Positions 34,701-48,125 of a stretch of DNA of 64,000 nt are shown here, piece after piece. Below the pieces are notes generated by a model that searched no databases, was not told the DNA's origin, and worked only from the letters and a program-made list of their open reading frames with translations. The stretch covers positions 808,501-872,500 of the forward strand of contig OY987271.1 of the NCBI GenBank assembly GCA_963920665.1, given 5' to 3'. Position numbers and translations under genes: made by a program. The first letter of the stretch is position 1; every line of letters starts with the position of its first letter. The DNA is from Straminergon stramineum (Eukaryota; Streptophyta; Bryopsida; Hypnales; Calliergonaceae).

Positions 34701-37700
34701 GGGTGGTCGAGCTAACACCGATGGAAGAACTGTTGAGCAACAAGTTCTTGAGGTGCATTGTCTTTCACTCACTAAAAGTTCTGCTCGATTTGCAATCTAT
34801 AGATTTTGGCTTTCAAAAGTCGGTACACATTCGTGAACTTCGGTTCGCGAGCATCCTTTCGAGTTTTCACTATTCTTCGTAATCGGTTGTTGAATCTTTC
34901 TGTCAATTTCTGGGAATAATGCTAGTCCCACATACTGAAGCAGTCGTTCTGAAATAAAAATTTTTAACGAGTGTAGACCAGAAGCATTCCGTAATAAGCA
35001 TGATGAGTGCGTAAATGCGTTTTTTCACTGCATCTAAGCGATCATTATGGTTGCAATCGCGATCTCCTTAAACATGACACTCATAATGGTAAGGCATGCA
35101 TGACATGGATGCAGATGTAAGTTAAACTGGGAGATTTAAGTAATGAAAGCAAAACCATTACTCGTCACGTCTAGTGAAGATCCTTTTGTTTGTGCTTGAA
35201 ATGAGCTTGAGAAGGTGCAACCCTTATCTCAGCAGATTCAAGAAAGGATAGATGACTGCAAATGCAAGGAAGAGAAAAGGCGTAAGAATCTACCAAACTT
35301 TTGGAAAAGAGGTGACAAGATAAGGTCCCTGGAAAAACATCCGAAGGAAAAGTCATTTGTTATCGAGAAAATACACCAGTTGTACACAGTTGAGGACCTA
35401 CCTGCTCCTAAACATAATGTTGAACGAACATGTAACTATGGTAACTTCCATTTAAATATTTAGTCATAGCAATTTGACAAGAGCGAATTAAGTGTAGGGT
35501 AGAGTAGAGTGGGGTGTGAAAAATACAAGTGCTCATAATGTTTTGGTTTGTTTGATGTGCAGTCCAATCCACTTCTGGAAGCTTTTGGGAATGCCAAGAC
35601 GGTTCGCAATGACAACTCAAGGTATGTTAAAAGTTGTGTTCTCTTCGCAGGTATAGTCCTGCATCTTTTATTGTTAATAGTTTGATTATAACTATTGATT
35701 TTGTGAACATCAGTCGATTCGGAAAGTTCGTGGAGATCCAATTTGATAGGAGTGGTCGAATATCCGGTGCCGCTGTGCGTACATACTTGCTGGAGAGATC
35801 TCGAGTTGTGCAGATTGCAGATCCTGAAAGAAATTACCATTGCTTTTACCAGTTGTGTGCGTCACCAGAGGTACAAGTCGTACCCTCATGACAATTGACC
35901 TACTATTTGGTGTCATATGCGTAGTGGATTAGTATGTTGCGTTCTTTGTCTTTACGCAAGCGTGGTGGCGAGCGATATAATTTAAGCAATGAAGGCCTGT
36001 AGGACTGGTGTTTACAAGGCCATTGGCCTACAAATGCACGAGTCTTAAGTTTGACAGTATGGTGGAGGTTTAATTTTTTTAATTTGTGAACTTGGTCGAG
36101 CTGACTGCACTGGATGGTTCTTTCAGGATTGTGAAAGATACAAGCTGGGGGACCCTAGAAGTTTTCATTACTTAAATCAGAGTGACTGTTATGAGTTGAA
36201 CGGTGTGAGCAATGGTCGGGAGTATGTCAAAACACGCAGAGCCATGGATGTTGTGGGCATTAGCCCAGATGAGCAGGTATAATATCGTTCTGGCAGACCT
36301 TTTCCGCACTGTAAATACGTCGTTTTGGAGTCACTCGAAGACAATTCACCACTCATTAATGCCGAAAGTTGATTATGGACTGTTATCAAATTCAGACTCA
36401 ATACAATTCCTTTCGTTCGAGACCTTCTCATTTTCTTCTGTCAAATTGCCTTGCTGATTTCAATGGATTTTGTCGTTTTTTGTTACAGGAAGCCATTTTT
36501 CGCGTTGTAGCATCAGTGTTGCATCTTGGAAATATCGACTTTGTCGCAGGATCGGACTCTGATTCATCAAAGATTAAAGACGAGAAGTCCAAATTCCACC
36601 TTGACGCTGCTGCTGAGCTGCTCCAGTGAGTTTCATTTTTCCTCCTAGATTTTTTCCTCTTAAATATTGACCTACGCCACTTGAGTGGGCTCTAGATTTC
36701 TGGTTTCTGTTTGATTTCTTGTTCCTGATGAGCTGACCTGGTTTAATCTTGTTACTGAGGTGCCATACTGGGTTTTTTAATGGCAGATGTGAATCTAAAG
36801 GGCTGTTGGACTCATTATGCACCCGAGTTCTCGTTACACGGGATGGTAATATCACAATGACATTGAATATGGACCAAGCCACTGTTAACCGTGACACTCT
36901 AGCGAAAACGATTTACTCTCGTCTGTTCGACTGGTACATCTCAGACCTATACTTTGATGGATACTTGAAGGTGATCTTTGAAAGTTGTGTATTTGTGCAT
37001 CCACTGCTTTGGCATAGGAGGGAACTCTTGACAACAGCACCAGTTTGTTCAGATGGTATTCAGGATAGTCCTATACATCTGTGCAGTCATGTGTATTTTT
37101 CCCCTGACAGATGTTGAATACTGTACAATGCCATTGTTTCATCGTTGTCAGGCTTGTGGAGAAAGTAAACAGATCTATCGGCCAGGACCCGGATTCACCA
37201 TTTCTGGTTGGTGTCTTGGATATCTATGGATTCGAAAGCTTCAAATTTAACAGGTGGGAACTATTCTCATCTTAGTTATTGTTTAGGTATCTATGAATCT
37301 TTATGTCTTCTAGAAAGTGATTTTTATGGTTGCCTGTGCACTGTTAAGTTGGTCTTTAAGTTTATCAACGTTAGAGGCAAGAGTTTGTCTGTTTCGGCAG
37401 AGATAAATTGAATTTAAGACTCACTTGAAATGTTTCTGTTTGGGATGGTGCAGTTTCGAGCAATTCTGTATCAACTTAGCCAACGAGAAGCTTCAGCAGC
37501 ATTTTAATCAGGTTACTTTTCTTCCAAATTCTGTAGACCTCTTTTGTTGCGTATACAAATTTCTGTAGCGCAGAATATTCCACGACGTAGTCTGCTGTTG
37601 CCATCTTATTCCTCGCGAGTTTAGTCAACAGTCTGAAGGGGAGGAATTAGTTTTGTGAACCTCCATGTGATTGTATAAAAGGATATTTTGGGGCTTTTGT

Positions 37701-40700
37701 GGTCAAATTGCAGCATGTTTTCAAGATGGAGCAAGATGAGTACACCAAGGAGGCCATCAACTGGAGCTACATTGAGTTTGTTGACAACCAAGACGTCTTG
37801 GATCTCATTGAGAAGGTTTTGTTCTTGTCCTTTGCACTCAATATGGGCAGTTGCAGCGAACAACTGTCTTCTTGATTTGGCGTTGCTTAATAAACATCTT
37901 GTATGGTAATTAGGTGCTGGAAATGTAACGATGCAAATGAGTGCCTATCTACCACTAACTGTGCGGACTTAGTAATCTGTCTTTATTCCAGATGCATTTC
38001 TGTTTTGAAGCTGAAACACCTTTGACTATACCTCTTTTTTATGCAGAAACCCTCTGGCATCATTGCTCTCCTTGATGAAGCCTGGTATGCATCAATAACT
38101 TTTTTATTTTCACTCCTTTAGCTAGTTTTTTTATTGACAAGGTAGCCAAGCACTTCAATGAGGAATGGGTGAGTCTGCAAGGGATCTGAAAGAGACTGCT
38201 TCTGATCTTGCAGTATGTTTCCTAAGTCTACAAATGAGACGTTTGCGACAAAGCTCTTTCAGCAGTACAGAAGCCATAAGCGTTTAAGCAAGCCAAAGCT
38301 TGGTCGCACTGACTTCACGATAAATCATTACGCTGGTGATGTGAGTGCTGGACTTCTTGTGTTTGATTTACCGAATTATTTGATTGCTTGATTTTACTCA
38401 AGGGACTTATTAATCCGCTACTTTCACCTGCATTAGCTTAGAGAAGTCTTTCCACATGTATTACTGCTTGTATACAACTGGTCACTGAACTATTTTCTGT
38501 TATGATTTGGCAGGTTACTTATCAGACCGAATTGTTCCTTGATAAGAATAAAGACTATGTTGTTGCTGAGCATCAGTCACTGTTGGGATCTTCTAACTGC
38601 CCTTTTGTTGCGAGCCTCTTCCCCAAGTCTGCTGATGATGGCTCTAAGTCCTCATATAAATTCTCTTCAATCGGTACTCGTTTCAAGGTTAGTTCAGAGA
38701 ATCTGGATGGTTAACATTGACTTCTATCATGACCTGGCTAGCAGGTGCTAATGGTTTGGAAACCGGTACCTTTGTGTATGCCAGCAATGGATGTTTCTTC
38801 TACATGAAATTTCCAGCATGATGTTGGTGTTCGGTATCTGTGTATGCATATTTGGTTGCATTGTATTGACTGCCGAGGTTATGTGCAGCAACAATTGGGA
38901 GCTTTGATGGAGACATTAAATACGACGGAGCCTCACTACATTCGTTGTGTGAAGCCCAATATGCTGAACAAACCTGGCCGCTTTGAGAACCAGAATGTCA
39001 TACAGCAGCTTCGGTGTGGAGTAAGTTTTGATGAGTTCCCTTGTCTGGATTTGGATTGGTTCTGTGCAGATTCTGAGTTTCAAAGGTGGTGCATTTTCAC
39101 TGATTTAGTCGAGATAAACGTGGTTCGACCTTGTATAGGGAGTCTTGGAGGCTATCAGAATCAGCTGTGCAGGGTACCCAACACGGCGCACGTTTTATGA
39201 GTTTCTTGACCGATTTGGGATGCTTGCCCCGGAGGTTCTTGAGGGCAAGTAAGTATTTGGATTATTGCAGGTGTTATTTGTATGCTAGTTGACTAATTTT
39301 GGATACAAACCTGAGAAGTCTTAACTTCGCTGTAGTTTAGAATGTTCCTAAGCCACCGCATTTTACGCTTGAAGGCCTTATTGGGTGCAATTTGTTCTGA
39401 TGTGCTAATTCCTCTTTGTGCTAGTTATGACGAGAAGATGGCAGCAGAGACACTTCTGATAAAAATGGACCTCAAGAATTACCAGGTACATACTTGCGCA
39501 CATCGTCTTTGTCGTCAATACGATCCATGAATGGAAGTTTGACATGGTTGCTGTCATGTTGCAAATTGAGCTGAATTCTGATTTTGAAAGTTGGATGATG
39601 GCGTGGTTGGTTTCAGCTGGGTCAAACAAAGGTGTTCTTGCGTTCTGGCCAAATGGCTGAACTTGATGCCAAGAGAGCTGAGATGTTGAACAACGCTGCA
39701 AAGAAGATCCAACGACAAGTCCGAACGTTCCTGGCTAGAAGGCATTTGATTGCCTTGCGAAAGGCTGTAGTTACTATACAGAAATACTGGCGAGGTATGG
39801 GTCTTAATACGGCAATGGTTATCTGTACCTGTGTGAATTTCTTTGATTTGCTGCTTCTAGTTCTTTTCGTGTTTGTAAACTGCTCTTCGTGTGCATAAAC
39901 TACGTTTCTTTTGTTTATGCATGTTGTTTATCTGTGCAGGGAGTCTTGCGCGTAAGCGATATACAAGGTTGCGTCAAGAAGCTGCTGCAATATGTATTCA
40001 GAAGAACGTTCGGATGTGGCTTGCCCGAAAGAGGTTTGTTGAAATCAAAGATGCTGCTGTCAAAATACAAGCTGGTTACCGAGGAATGGCTGCTCGCAAG
40101 GAATACCGATTACGTAGACAGACAAAAGCAGCCACTATTATTCAGGTAGTGGAACTGTCTGTTCTTAGGGTTGTTTACTAAGTTTGTTAGACCGTGTATT
40201 GTTTAGGGACTAATATTTTGGTTATTGATGCTTGTATTGGTATGCGGTTTTGCATATTTCTCAATTCCTTGTATAATCTAGTCAAAATTTAACCTTGAAC
40301 TTTTCGTTTTCGCACAGGCACGGTGGCGTGGATACAAGGCACGGTCGCAATACAAAAAGTGCCGGAAGAGTGCTATCAAAATCCAGTGTGCTTGGCGGAG
40401 CAAGGTGGCCAGAACTGAACTCAGAAAACTTAAACATGTAAGTACCTAACCTTACCAATTAAATAGGATTTTAGTGAGTAATCGGAACATAGTGGATTGC
40501 GTGTGACAGAGCTTTTCAATGTATGTTATTTTCTGTCGCATACCATAATTCCACGAATAATGTCGGGATGTAGCGGGTGCTCAATCATTCTCCAGTTCTT
40601 TTGGAAGATGAATAGATTTGGTTGATTTCTATATTTAGTAATTGTTCTTCAACGAAGGAGACATCATATTGAATTGCGTTTTTACTTATTTTATTGTTTT

Positions 40701-43700
40701 GTGAAGGCGGCGAAAGAAACCGGGGCATTGCAAGAAGCAAAAACGAAGTTGGAGAAGAGATGTGAGGAGCTCACATGGCGTCTGCAACTTGAGAAACGCA
40801 TGCGGGTATGTGCAGTCATGATTCTTTAGTTCAGAATTTTCTGTTTTAGCCTTCTTTTGGAGAGGTATAGAAGGCGTTGGATGCAAGGGAGTGCTCAGGC
40901 GTATTATTGGGGCATACCTGCTAGTGAGATATATAACGCTTTGTGCTTATTATGCAGACGGATATGGAGGAAGCCAAAAATCACGAGATTACGAAGTTAC
41001 AAGCAGCATTACAAGAACAGTTGACCCAAGCACAAAAAGCAAATTCGCAGCTTACAAAAGAGCTTGAAGACAATAAATTGGCTCTTGGCCAAGCTGCTCA
41101 AGTCATAAAAGAAGTGCCTCCTGTGGAAGTCTTTGATGCTAAAGTGGAGAAGCTTACTAAAGAAAATGAAAAGCTGCAGGTATCATGTGCACAATCAACC
41201 TTCTATTTTTGCTCTATTGCTTTTTTGTCCGACGACTAATGTAGGATGAGTTTTTATAGGATATGAATACTGGTTAAAGTTTTTATGGGATATTCACATG
41301 TACTTTTACTAAATGACGTCTTTATTTGCGGTTTCTGCAGGCCCTCCTGAAGGCTTTAGATACGAGAGCATCAGAAGCTGAAACGAACTTTTCACAAGCT
41401 AAGAGTGAAAGTGAGGAGAGACTCAAAAGAGCCGAGCAGGCAGAAGCAAAGACCACTGAAACACAAGAAGCTCTCCAAAGGTTCGTTTTGTATTCTAAGG
41501 CTGAGATTCTTGGATTTGGTTGGTCAGTAACTTATTAGACAGAGCTGCCTCTGTGGCCATGTTTGCTGTCTTTGACTGCTCTTCACTCCCGCAAGACTGT
41601 AGAATCTTGCTTATTGCGAGAAGCTATTCAGCTTAGCATGAACTGTAAGTATCTGATTTCGCTGTATGATTAAACACAGATTGGAAGAAAAACTGGCGAA
41701 CATGGAGTCTGAGAATCAAGTTCTTCGACAACAAACCCTTGTGTTATCACCCACCAAGGGCTTGTCGAATCGATTCAAGAGCACAGTGTTTCAGGTGCGA
41801 TGCCCTTTTAGGATGATAGTTTTTCACATGCTGATCAATGTCCTTTGTCAATATCATGTTCTGTACATGCACATACTGGTTTCTGAAATGTCCTCAATTT
41901 CTAAATCTTTGTCATGATTGAGGTCTGCAGCCACGTCGGGTCTTTAATCAGACTTACAGACATGTTCAGTTTCACTTATAGTTTACTAATACAAGTCTAT
42001 TGTACCCATTTTTGTTAACTTTCAGAGGACTCCTGACAATGGATACCTCGCCAACAATGACCACAGAGAAACCCGTTCAGTGCCGGTGAGGAGTTATTAA
42101 ATCGCGGTTATCATGTTCTGTGTTGTATATTGTCCACCTTGACGATTTGGGGTCTCAAAACATGTGCATAGACCTTCATCTTTTTCTACAAGATATTTTG
42201 CCTCAAACATTGGTTTATGATTCTGCATCCTGAAACAGATGGCGAGAAGCCTTCTAGCTCTCCTTGTATCTAGAACCAGGTTAAGCTTAGAATTATTCAT
42301 CTTTGGAGATAAATCTGATGTGTTTCGTGTTCTTGCAGGAATCGCCAAACACAGCACAAATTGAAAGAGAGCATACTGAAGCTGAGCAGAGGCGCCAAAA
42401 GTTGCTCATCGACAGACAGCAGGTAAGTTGGATTTCGATGTTTGTAGTTAAGATTTCATGAGGTTTGATGCCCAATGTAGAATATTCTGCTGGTGATGTA
42501 CAGGTACTAGATCAGGGTTCGAGACGGAAGATTCTACAAGTGAGTGTTTCTGTAGAAATTCATCTCTATATCTGTTTCATCTCTACATCTGATTCATCTA
42601 TGAAAACATATACTTTCAGGAAAATCAAGATTCTTTGCTGCAGTGCGTCATGCAAGATGTTGGCTTCAACAACGATCGCCCAATTGCCGCTTGTATACTA
42701 TATAAATCGTTGCTCCAGTGGCGCTCTTTTGAGGCTGAGAGGACTAATGTCTTCGACAGAATAATTCAAACAATTGGCACTGCTATCGAAGTAAGCAAAA
42801 TTCTCACGATGATGTTTCTCACCGCAGTTCTAGCATCTTTAGGAGTTCTTACGGAAGTCAACTGTGCATTTGCAATTGACCATTTATAGCATGTTTTACA
42901 CATCTTTGAAGGTTTTCTTGGATCGCGATCGACTTTGCTGACATCGTCTTTTATCGATTGCATGAAAAATTATCATTCTCTCCAAAATTGTGTACTTCAA
43001 CCCTTATTCAAATAAATATCACTTAGCAGGTTTTAAGTGAAGAACTTGTTTATCTGCAGAGTCAAGATAACAATGACGTGCTCGCCTACTGGTTGTCCAA
43101 CACCTCTACTTTACTATTCCTTCTACAACGGACACTTAAAGCTAGTGGAGCTGCCGGGGGTGCTCCTCAAAGGCGACGTTCTAATTCTGTGACGCTTTTT
43201 GGGAGAATGACTCAAGTAAGTGTTAGTTAAGTGGCATAAAATATTTCTTTTGATTGCGTCAGGATTTGACTTCGAAGGAGTGATCTAGCAGGCTTAATCA
43301 GATCGCAAATGAGTTGTATCTTCAAATTTCTGACTTCATGAAGGGCTATCAGGGGTTCCGAGCATCTCCTGCTCCTGGTGCCGTCTCGTTTGGAAATGGA
43401 GGTATCATGGGCGGGTTAGATATGTCCCGACAGGTAGAGGCCAAGTATCCTGCTCTGCTATTCAAGCAGCAGCTCACTGCATACGTAGAGAAGATTTATG
43501 GCATGGTCCGGGACAACTTGAAGAAGGAGATTTCACCTCTGCTGGGACTCTGTATCCAGGTCTGATACTCTTTCATCCAGAGTATATTGGTATTAATTTA
43601 ATTCATTCAGGGATTCCTGTTATGTAGTAAACAGTGCTATAGTTTGAGTCGGCAGGAGTGAATTGTGCACTGATTCTGTACTTTTGGTTTGGCCACTTTG

Positions 43701-45756
43701 CTTCTTGCTCATAATACATTTTTCGAAATGTCTTTCAGGCTCCAAGGACATCAAGGGCTAGTCTAGGTAAGGTGTCAAGGTCTCCAAGCTCAAGTGTTAC
43801 TGCACAGCAGACACTCAGCAGCCACTGGCACACGATCATCTCCAGCCTCAGTTCATTGCTAAGCACTATGCGTGCCAACCATGTGAGCCGCCTGATCTGC
43901 AGTTTTCTTTGGTCCTTTTTTGTTACGGCACAAGTACAACAGGATTCTGAATACGATGCATTATTTGGCAAAGCATTAGCTATGTCTAATTTTTTATGTG
44001 CTGTATCCAGGTCCCTCCATTCCTTGTTCGCAAGCTCTTCACCCAAATTTTCTCGTTCATCAACGTCCAGCTATTCAACAGGTCAGCACATGAATTGTAA
44101 TAGCACACTGAAGTGGACTTTTTGCTTCAATTTATCTCCGAATGCCATTGGTTCCTTGGTCCTCGATATTTCTCGCACAGTCCTATAGTTGTCCCTCTGT
44201 TCTCGTGGTCATTTCTCTTTGTGCTTCTCAAATTGAAGGAAATTGGGTGCAACTACGACATTCTTTGCACTGTTAAACATTGGTTACGGAGTTCGAATAT
44301 TGCTTTCGTCGTGAAGTTTTTTGTGACAGTATGAGCTTTATTTCCGACGGTGTGCACGTATTTCATTGCAGTTTACTCCTCCGACGCGAATGTTGCTCAT
44401 TTAGCAACGGAGAGTACGTGAAAGCTGGGCTTGCAGAACTTGAGCACTGGATTTATGAAGCTGGAGATGAGGTGCATACACTATTGTCTCGTGCACTGCT
44501 GCTTCCTTATCAATGTTACGGGATTTTAATTAGTTTTAGACTTTTCCAATTGATTTATGGACCGTTGGTCCTTTATCTTGTCATTTCTGCAGTTTGGTTT
44601 ACAGGATATGTGATTTTTTGCAGTATGCTGGTGCATCATGGGATGAGCTCAAGTATATACGACAAGCAGTCGGGTTTTTGGTATGTATTCTCTGTCCTCT
44701 ACCAGATGTTGCGCATGCCTCATATTCAGTAATGCATTCATGATAAACAGTACTGTCGTTTTGGAACGGTGCATGTTTTCAGATTTAATCAAGCTTACTG
44801 GATAATTTGGGAACTTTTGATGTTTTTGACCGAGTTCGTTTGTAATCATTTTTATAGCTTCCATGGTCCATAATCAATTCTATCCTTGCATGGCGGCAGT
44901 TTTTTTATTTTCTTTGATTGTTTAAACAGCAGTTCTCACTTCTGAAAATGTGATTTTGCAGGTTATTCACCAAAAACCGAAGAAGTCACTTGATGAGATT
45001 ACTCACGATCTCTGCCCGGTATGTGATTCCGATATGCTGAGCTGTTGAATTAGTGTGAAGTGATTCCCAGTGGCTCCTTTTTTGAACGTTTTCACAATTT
45101 CCATGCGTTAGTCTGGAGTAAGCAATTGTGCACGGCTACTGATGACGATCATCTCTGTCTGGTCAGGTGTTGAGTGTCCAACAGCTTTATCGTATTAGTA
45201 CTATGTACTGGGATGACAAGTATGGCACCCATAGTGTCTCACCAGAGGTAAGGATCTTTGATTTATCAGGATTTCTCTATGCTCTATTGTAATAATTGTT
45301 GATTTATTTTATCAGCACTCAGTTCGTTATCTCCCTGCACCGTCGTAGCAAGGGTCTGTGCATTAATTCTTTTCTTTGGCTTGTGTACCATTACAGGTGA
45401 TTGCAAACATGAGAGTTCTAATGACAGAGGATTCTAATAGCGCTGTTAGCAACTCATTCTTGTTGGATGACGACTCTAGGTATGACTGGAACCCCAAACT
45501 ATTCCATAGTTTTGCATAGTGGTATCTTTGTTTGATTCTTATCTTTCCTACCATTGCTTTTGTATCATGAAATAGCTTGTCTGTCCAAATACGAGCTACT
45601 ACTAAAATGTTACTTCTGGCGTGATGCAGTATTCCATTCTCTGTAGACGATATATCAAAGTCAATGCCTGAGGTTGACATGGCTGAAGTTGAACCACCAC
45701 CCTTGTTGAAGGACAACCCCGCCTTCCACTTTTTAATGCCTCATTCTGATCCTTAG
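31798..45756 (+). CDS. Class XI myosin heavy chain (actin-based organelle/vesicle motor)
   Basis: Actin-dependent ATPase driving cytoplasmic streaming and vesicle transport. Exons: 31798-31800 (ATG alone), 33131-33259, 33810-33953, 34130-34275, 34596-34752, 35563-35621, 35714-35870, 36127-36276, 36489-36625, 36787-36933, 37152-37253, 37454-37511, 37714-37815, 38047-38084, 38214-38340, 38514-38687, 38889-39020, 39139-39248, 39425-39485, 39617-39794, 39940-40145, 40318-40437, 40707-40805, 40958-41179, 41341-41480, 41680-41794, 42026-42085, 42339-42422, 42504-42539 (optional), 42620-42790, 43060-43215, 43353-43559, 43739-43882, 44011-44081, 44372-44471, 44624-44680, 44962-45018, 45167-45247, 45397-45479, 45630-45756. 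All junctions keep frame: 1,536 residues (1,548 with the optional exon), normal for the class. GESGAGKT P-loop 156-163; NDNSSRFGK switch I 209-217; DIYGFE switch II 433-438; six IQ motifs about 737-875; coiled coil about 880-1070; globular tail with DIL domain from about 1132. The start is inferred from ATG directly before a GTGAGT donor; exon 2 then matches the SH3-like N terminus (GAQVWVEDP). Confidence 0.95.
33975..34104 (+). repeat. 64-bp tandem duplication in myosin intron 3
   Basis: Two adjacent copies begin GAGTCGAACCTGAT at 33975 and 34039 and end GAGATTGTTTGGTGTTTGA. They differ at a few positions. They lie just before the exon 4 acceptor. Confidence 0.9.
35200..35463 (+). other. Coding-like fragment in myosin intron 5, possible RPW8/NLR remnant
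   Basis: Intron 34753-35562 contains an 87-codon open segment in no way related to myosin. It reads with a lysine/glutamate-rich helix-like start ([16 protein letters not shown]), then [16 protein letters not shown], then a hydrophobic/charged stretch ending VEDLPAPKH. From memory this order resembles the RPW8 coiled-coil region of plant helper NLRs, which has basic K..KI..LE motifs, followed by the linker to the NB-ARC domain. No start, splice sites or continuation are evident, so if real it is an inserted gene fragment. The family call is an inference from weak similarity. Confidence 0.3.
42504..42539 (+). other. Candidate 36-bp cassette exon of the myosin gene
   Basis: Flanked by CAG on the left (42501-42503) and GTGAGT on the right (42540), open in frame, phase 0 on both sides, encoding [12 protein letters not shown]. 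It would sit between the DRQQ and ENQDSLL residues, which are adjacent in the class XI proteins I can recall. Including or skipping it keeps the frame, so it is a natural candidate for alternative splicing. Confidence 0.45.
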
Positions 45757-46250
45757 TCTATTTGTATCTTCAGTAGGTCTCAAATTACCGATTAAAGATT
45801 GTAGTTAGTTTGAAAATGTGTTAGAGAATATGCTGCATGGACCGTCATTGTCCACCACCTGTAATTTCTACCCTGATAGCTCTTGCCCAGTTGCCATGTA
45901 GCAGTTATTTGCTCAACGCTGGGGTTACTCGACAGTTATAGAAAATTAATGTGCTGGGTGAGCTATATTTTGCGTTCCCGTTGCCGAGAGTTTGCCATAT
46001 TTTGATTCTTTCAGTGAGTCTGCAGTATATTACAACCAAAATTGGTCTCTGTAATTGTCACCCATTGATCCCTTTTTTCCAGATCAATATATTACCATGC
46101 ATTGTAAATTTTATTGACACTCACCAGGCAACTCTTGTGGTGCTATGCTTTTATATTTCTTGGGATACGATGTTGCATTTGGCTACTCCAGAAAATAGAG
46201 TTGCGTAACCAGAAGAGAAGGGGAAACTGTTAATCGTGGCCGTTTGACCT
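45757..46250 (+). other. 3' UTR and downstream region of the myosin gene
   Basis: Gene-like composition continues for about 450-500 bp after the stop TAG (45754-45756). I see no clean AATAAA signal. Confidence 0.5.
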
Positions 46251-46539
46251 TGCAAGGGATTTAGCTGATGTTGTCTCTGCTGGATGTATTTTTAAACGGA
46301 ACTTCTTGAGAATGAATCACACTATCCGTGTCACTCACTAAAAAGATATCTTTTAAGTGCAACTCCAGTTTACATCATGTGTTTTTACATTGATTTCCCA
46401 TAAGGACTTCAATAGAGTGCACCCTATTACCGGTATTCTACCTGCACCTCCTACAGATTCAATTATTCACCCTTCAAGATCTGCCTGGAGTCATATACCG
46501 TGACTGGTGGGTCAATGTTGGCAAATTTTATTTTTACGA

Positions 46540-48125
46540 ATAGTTGATGGAGTTTTTAGGTATTGAATTTTCAAAATTAGATTCTTTGCATCAGAAATTT
46601 AATAATGAGAAATTGAGTTGAAGATCTAGGAAGTAGGTACGACTTTACAAAGTAGAAGGGAAAACAAAATTGGTAATAAGGTTAAACAGCCCATTGTGGT
46701 CAGAATTAGGAGATTGGCCTCATGTCGCTGAAATTTTTCAGTTTTTTTGCCACAGAAAGACAAGGGTGAGAAATAGTGAGAGCAATTAAAATTATATTTT
46801 TTTGACAAAGCATGAATTTGCTACAATTTATTGAAGTGTTCAGTCAATTCTTAAAACAAATTCACACAAAAAAGTTGGAGGTTCCTAATGAAGCCACTAA
46901 TGACTCTGTTACTGTCATGTAAAACATAAGGTAGTCTACTCTTAAGCGACCGTTTAAGGGTTGGTCGGCCTTTTCAATGGTTCTTAGATTCACGGAATTA
47001 TTTTTCCTTATTTATCACTTGAAGAAAAATTGATGTGGAATCTATCCCAAGTGGTTTCATATTTTTCGAAGCATTTTTGAATTACTTATGAATTTTCAAA
47101 GAATTTTGCGGTAGGCACCTATTTGTTATCATAGGCCTTGCAAAACCCACACACATGCAATCTGAAAAAAGATATGGCTTGACCAAAAACAAGCACTACA
47201 ACATTCAAAAAGTAATAGACAAGATTCTTAAATGCAACCATTACTAAACTTAAATGGACCCTAAATTCTTTTAACATTTGTTAGAAGGCAATTGGGCAAT
47301 CAATTCTCATTTAGAAAACTTAAGTGGACACACCCTGGCTTTTAAATGGACCCTCTTTTACTCTTATTCCATCCATTGGCAAAGTATGAATCAATACCTG
47401 AGAAATCTTACTTATGCTCTAACATTTTTGGCATTCCATTTTAGAACCATTGACTGTCCATTTCAGAAGGGCCTACTAGGTTGTTTGAAGAAGATGGTCG
47501 CAATAAGAGCAAACTACCTTACATTGTAGCCCAAATTTTACATATTGAAAAAAATCGTAATGGAGTCATTCCCTAGGTTTCCACTATGCATCATCTAACC
47601 ACAATGGGCTATTTTACCTTAGTCCTAAGATGGAATTGACATACATTAATCCCAACAATGAGATTGTTCCAGCAAGCAAACTTAGCAAAGTAAACAATGT
47701 GGAATTTTTTTCAAATTGTAAAATTGAATTTTAAGTAAATCATGCAAATTTCTTTTGGAAGAAGATGCTCTAATTGCCTAAAAAACACCCCCCTTTGTAA
47801 CTTTTTCATCACTAGTTCAAATAGAGTGGAATCAAATGTTTCTATTTTGACAAAAGAAATTCTATTAGAAACAAAATCTTAAAATTTTCATTTTGAGTTC
47901 TTGTGATATGTTTGCTACCTTACACACCATTCGATGCTTAGGATATCATTCCTTTTGCTCCCAAAGATAGATTGGAATCAAAATTATATTTTCAAAAAAA
48001 TTCAAAAGCTAATTTATTTTTTCTTAACTTCATAAGAAGCTTCAAAATATTACACCAAAAATTGAGATTATAGAAACTTGTCCAAACCTTCCAAGGCCTG
48101 ACGATACCTAGTTTTATGAAGATTA
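46540..48125. mobile_element. Copy of the 7287-type repeat, split by a 945-bp insertion
   Basis: The flanks 46560-46676 and 47622-48125 align in order with about 8400-9031 and 25130-25732: GAAATTGAGTTGAAGATCTAGG, then AAGATGGAATTGACATAC, then GAGATTGTTCCAGCAAGCAA. The interrupting block is listed separately. No gene. Confidence 0.6.
46677..47621. mobile_element. Inverted-repeat transposon nested in the repeat above, 945 bp
   Basis: The left end TAAGGTTAAACAGCCCATTG (46677) and the inverted right end (ACCACAATGGGCTATTTTAC then CTTA, to 47621) pair over about 25 bp with a few mismatches. Removing it restores continuity with the other copies of the host repeat, which supports the boundaries. 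No transposase frame. Confidence 0.7.

Noticed and set aside
35460..35916. - strand open frames across myosin exons 6-7
   Set aside because: They are antisense to well-supported exons and mirror their codon structure.
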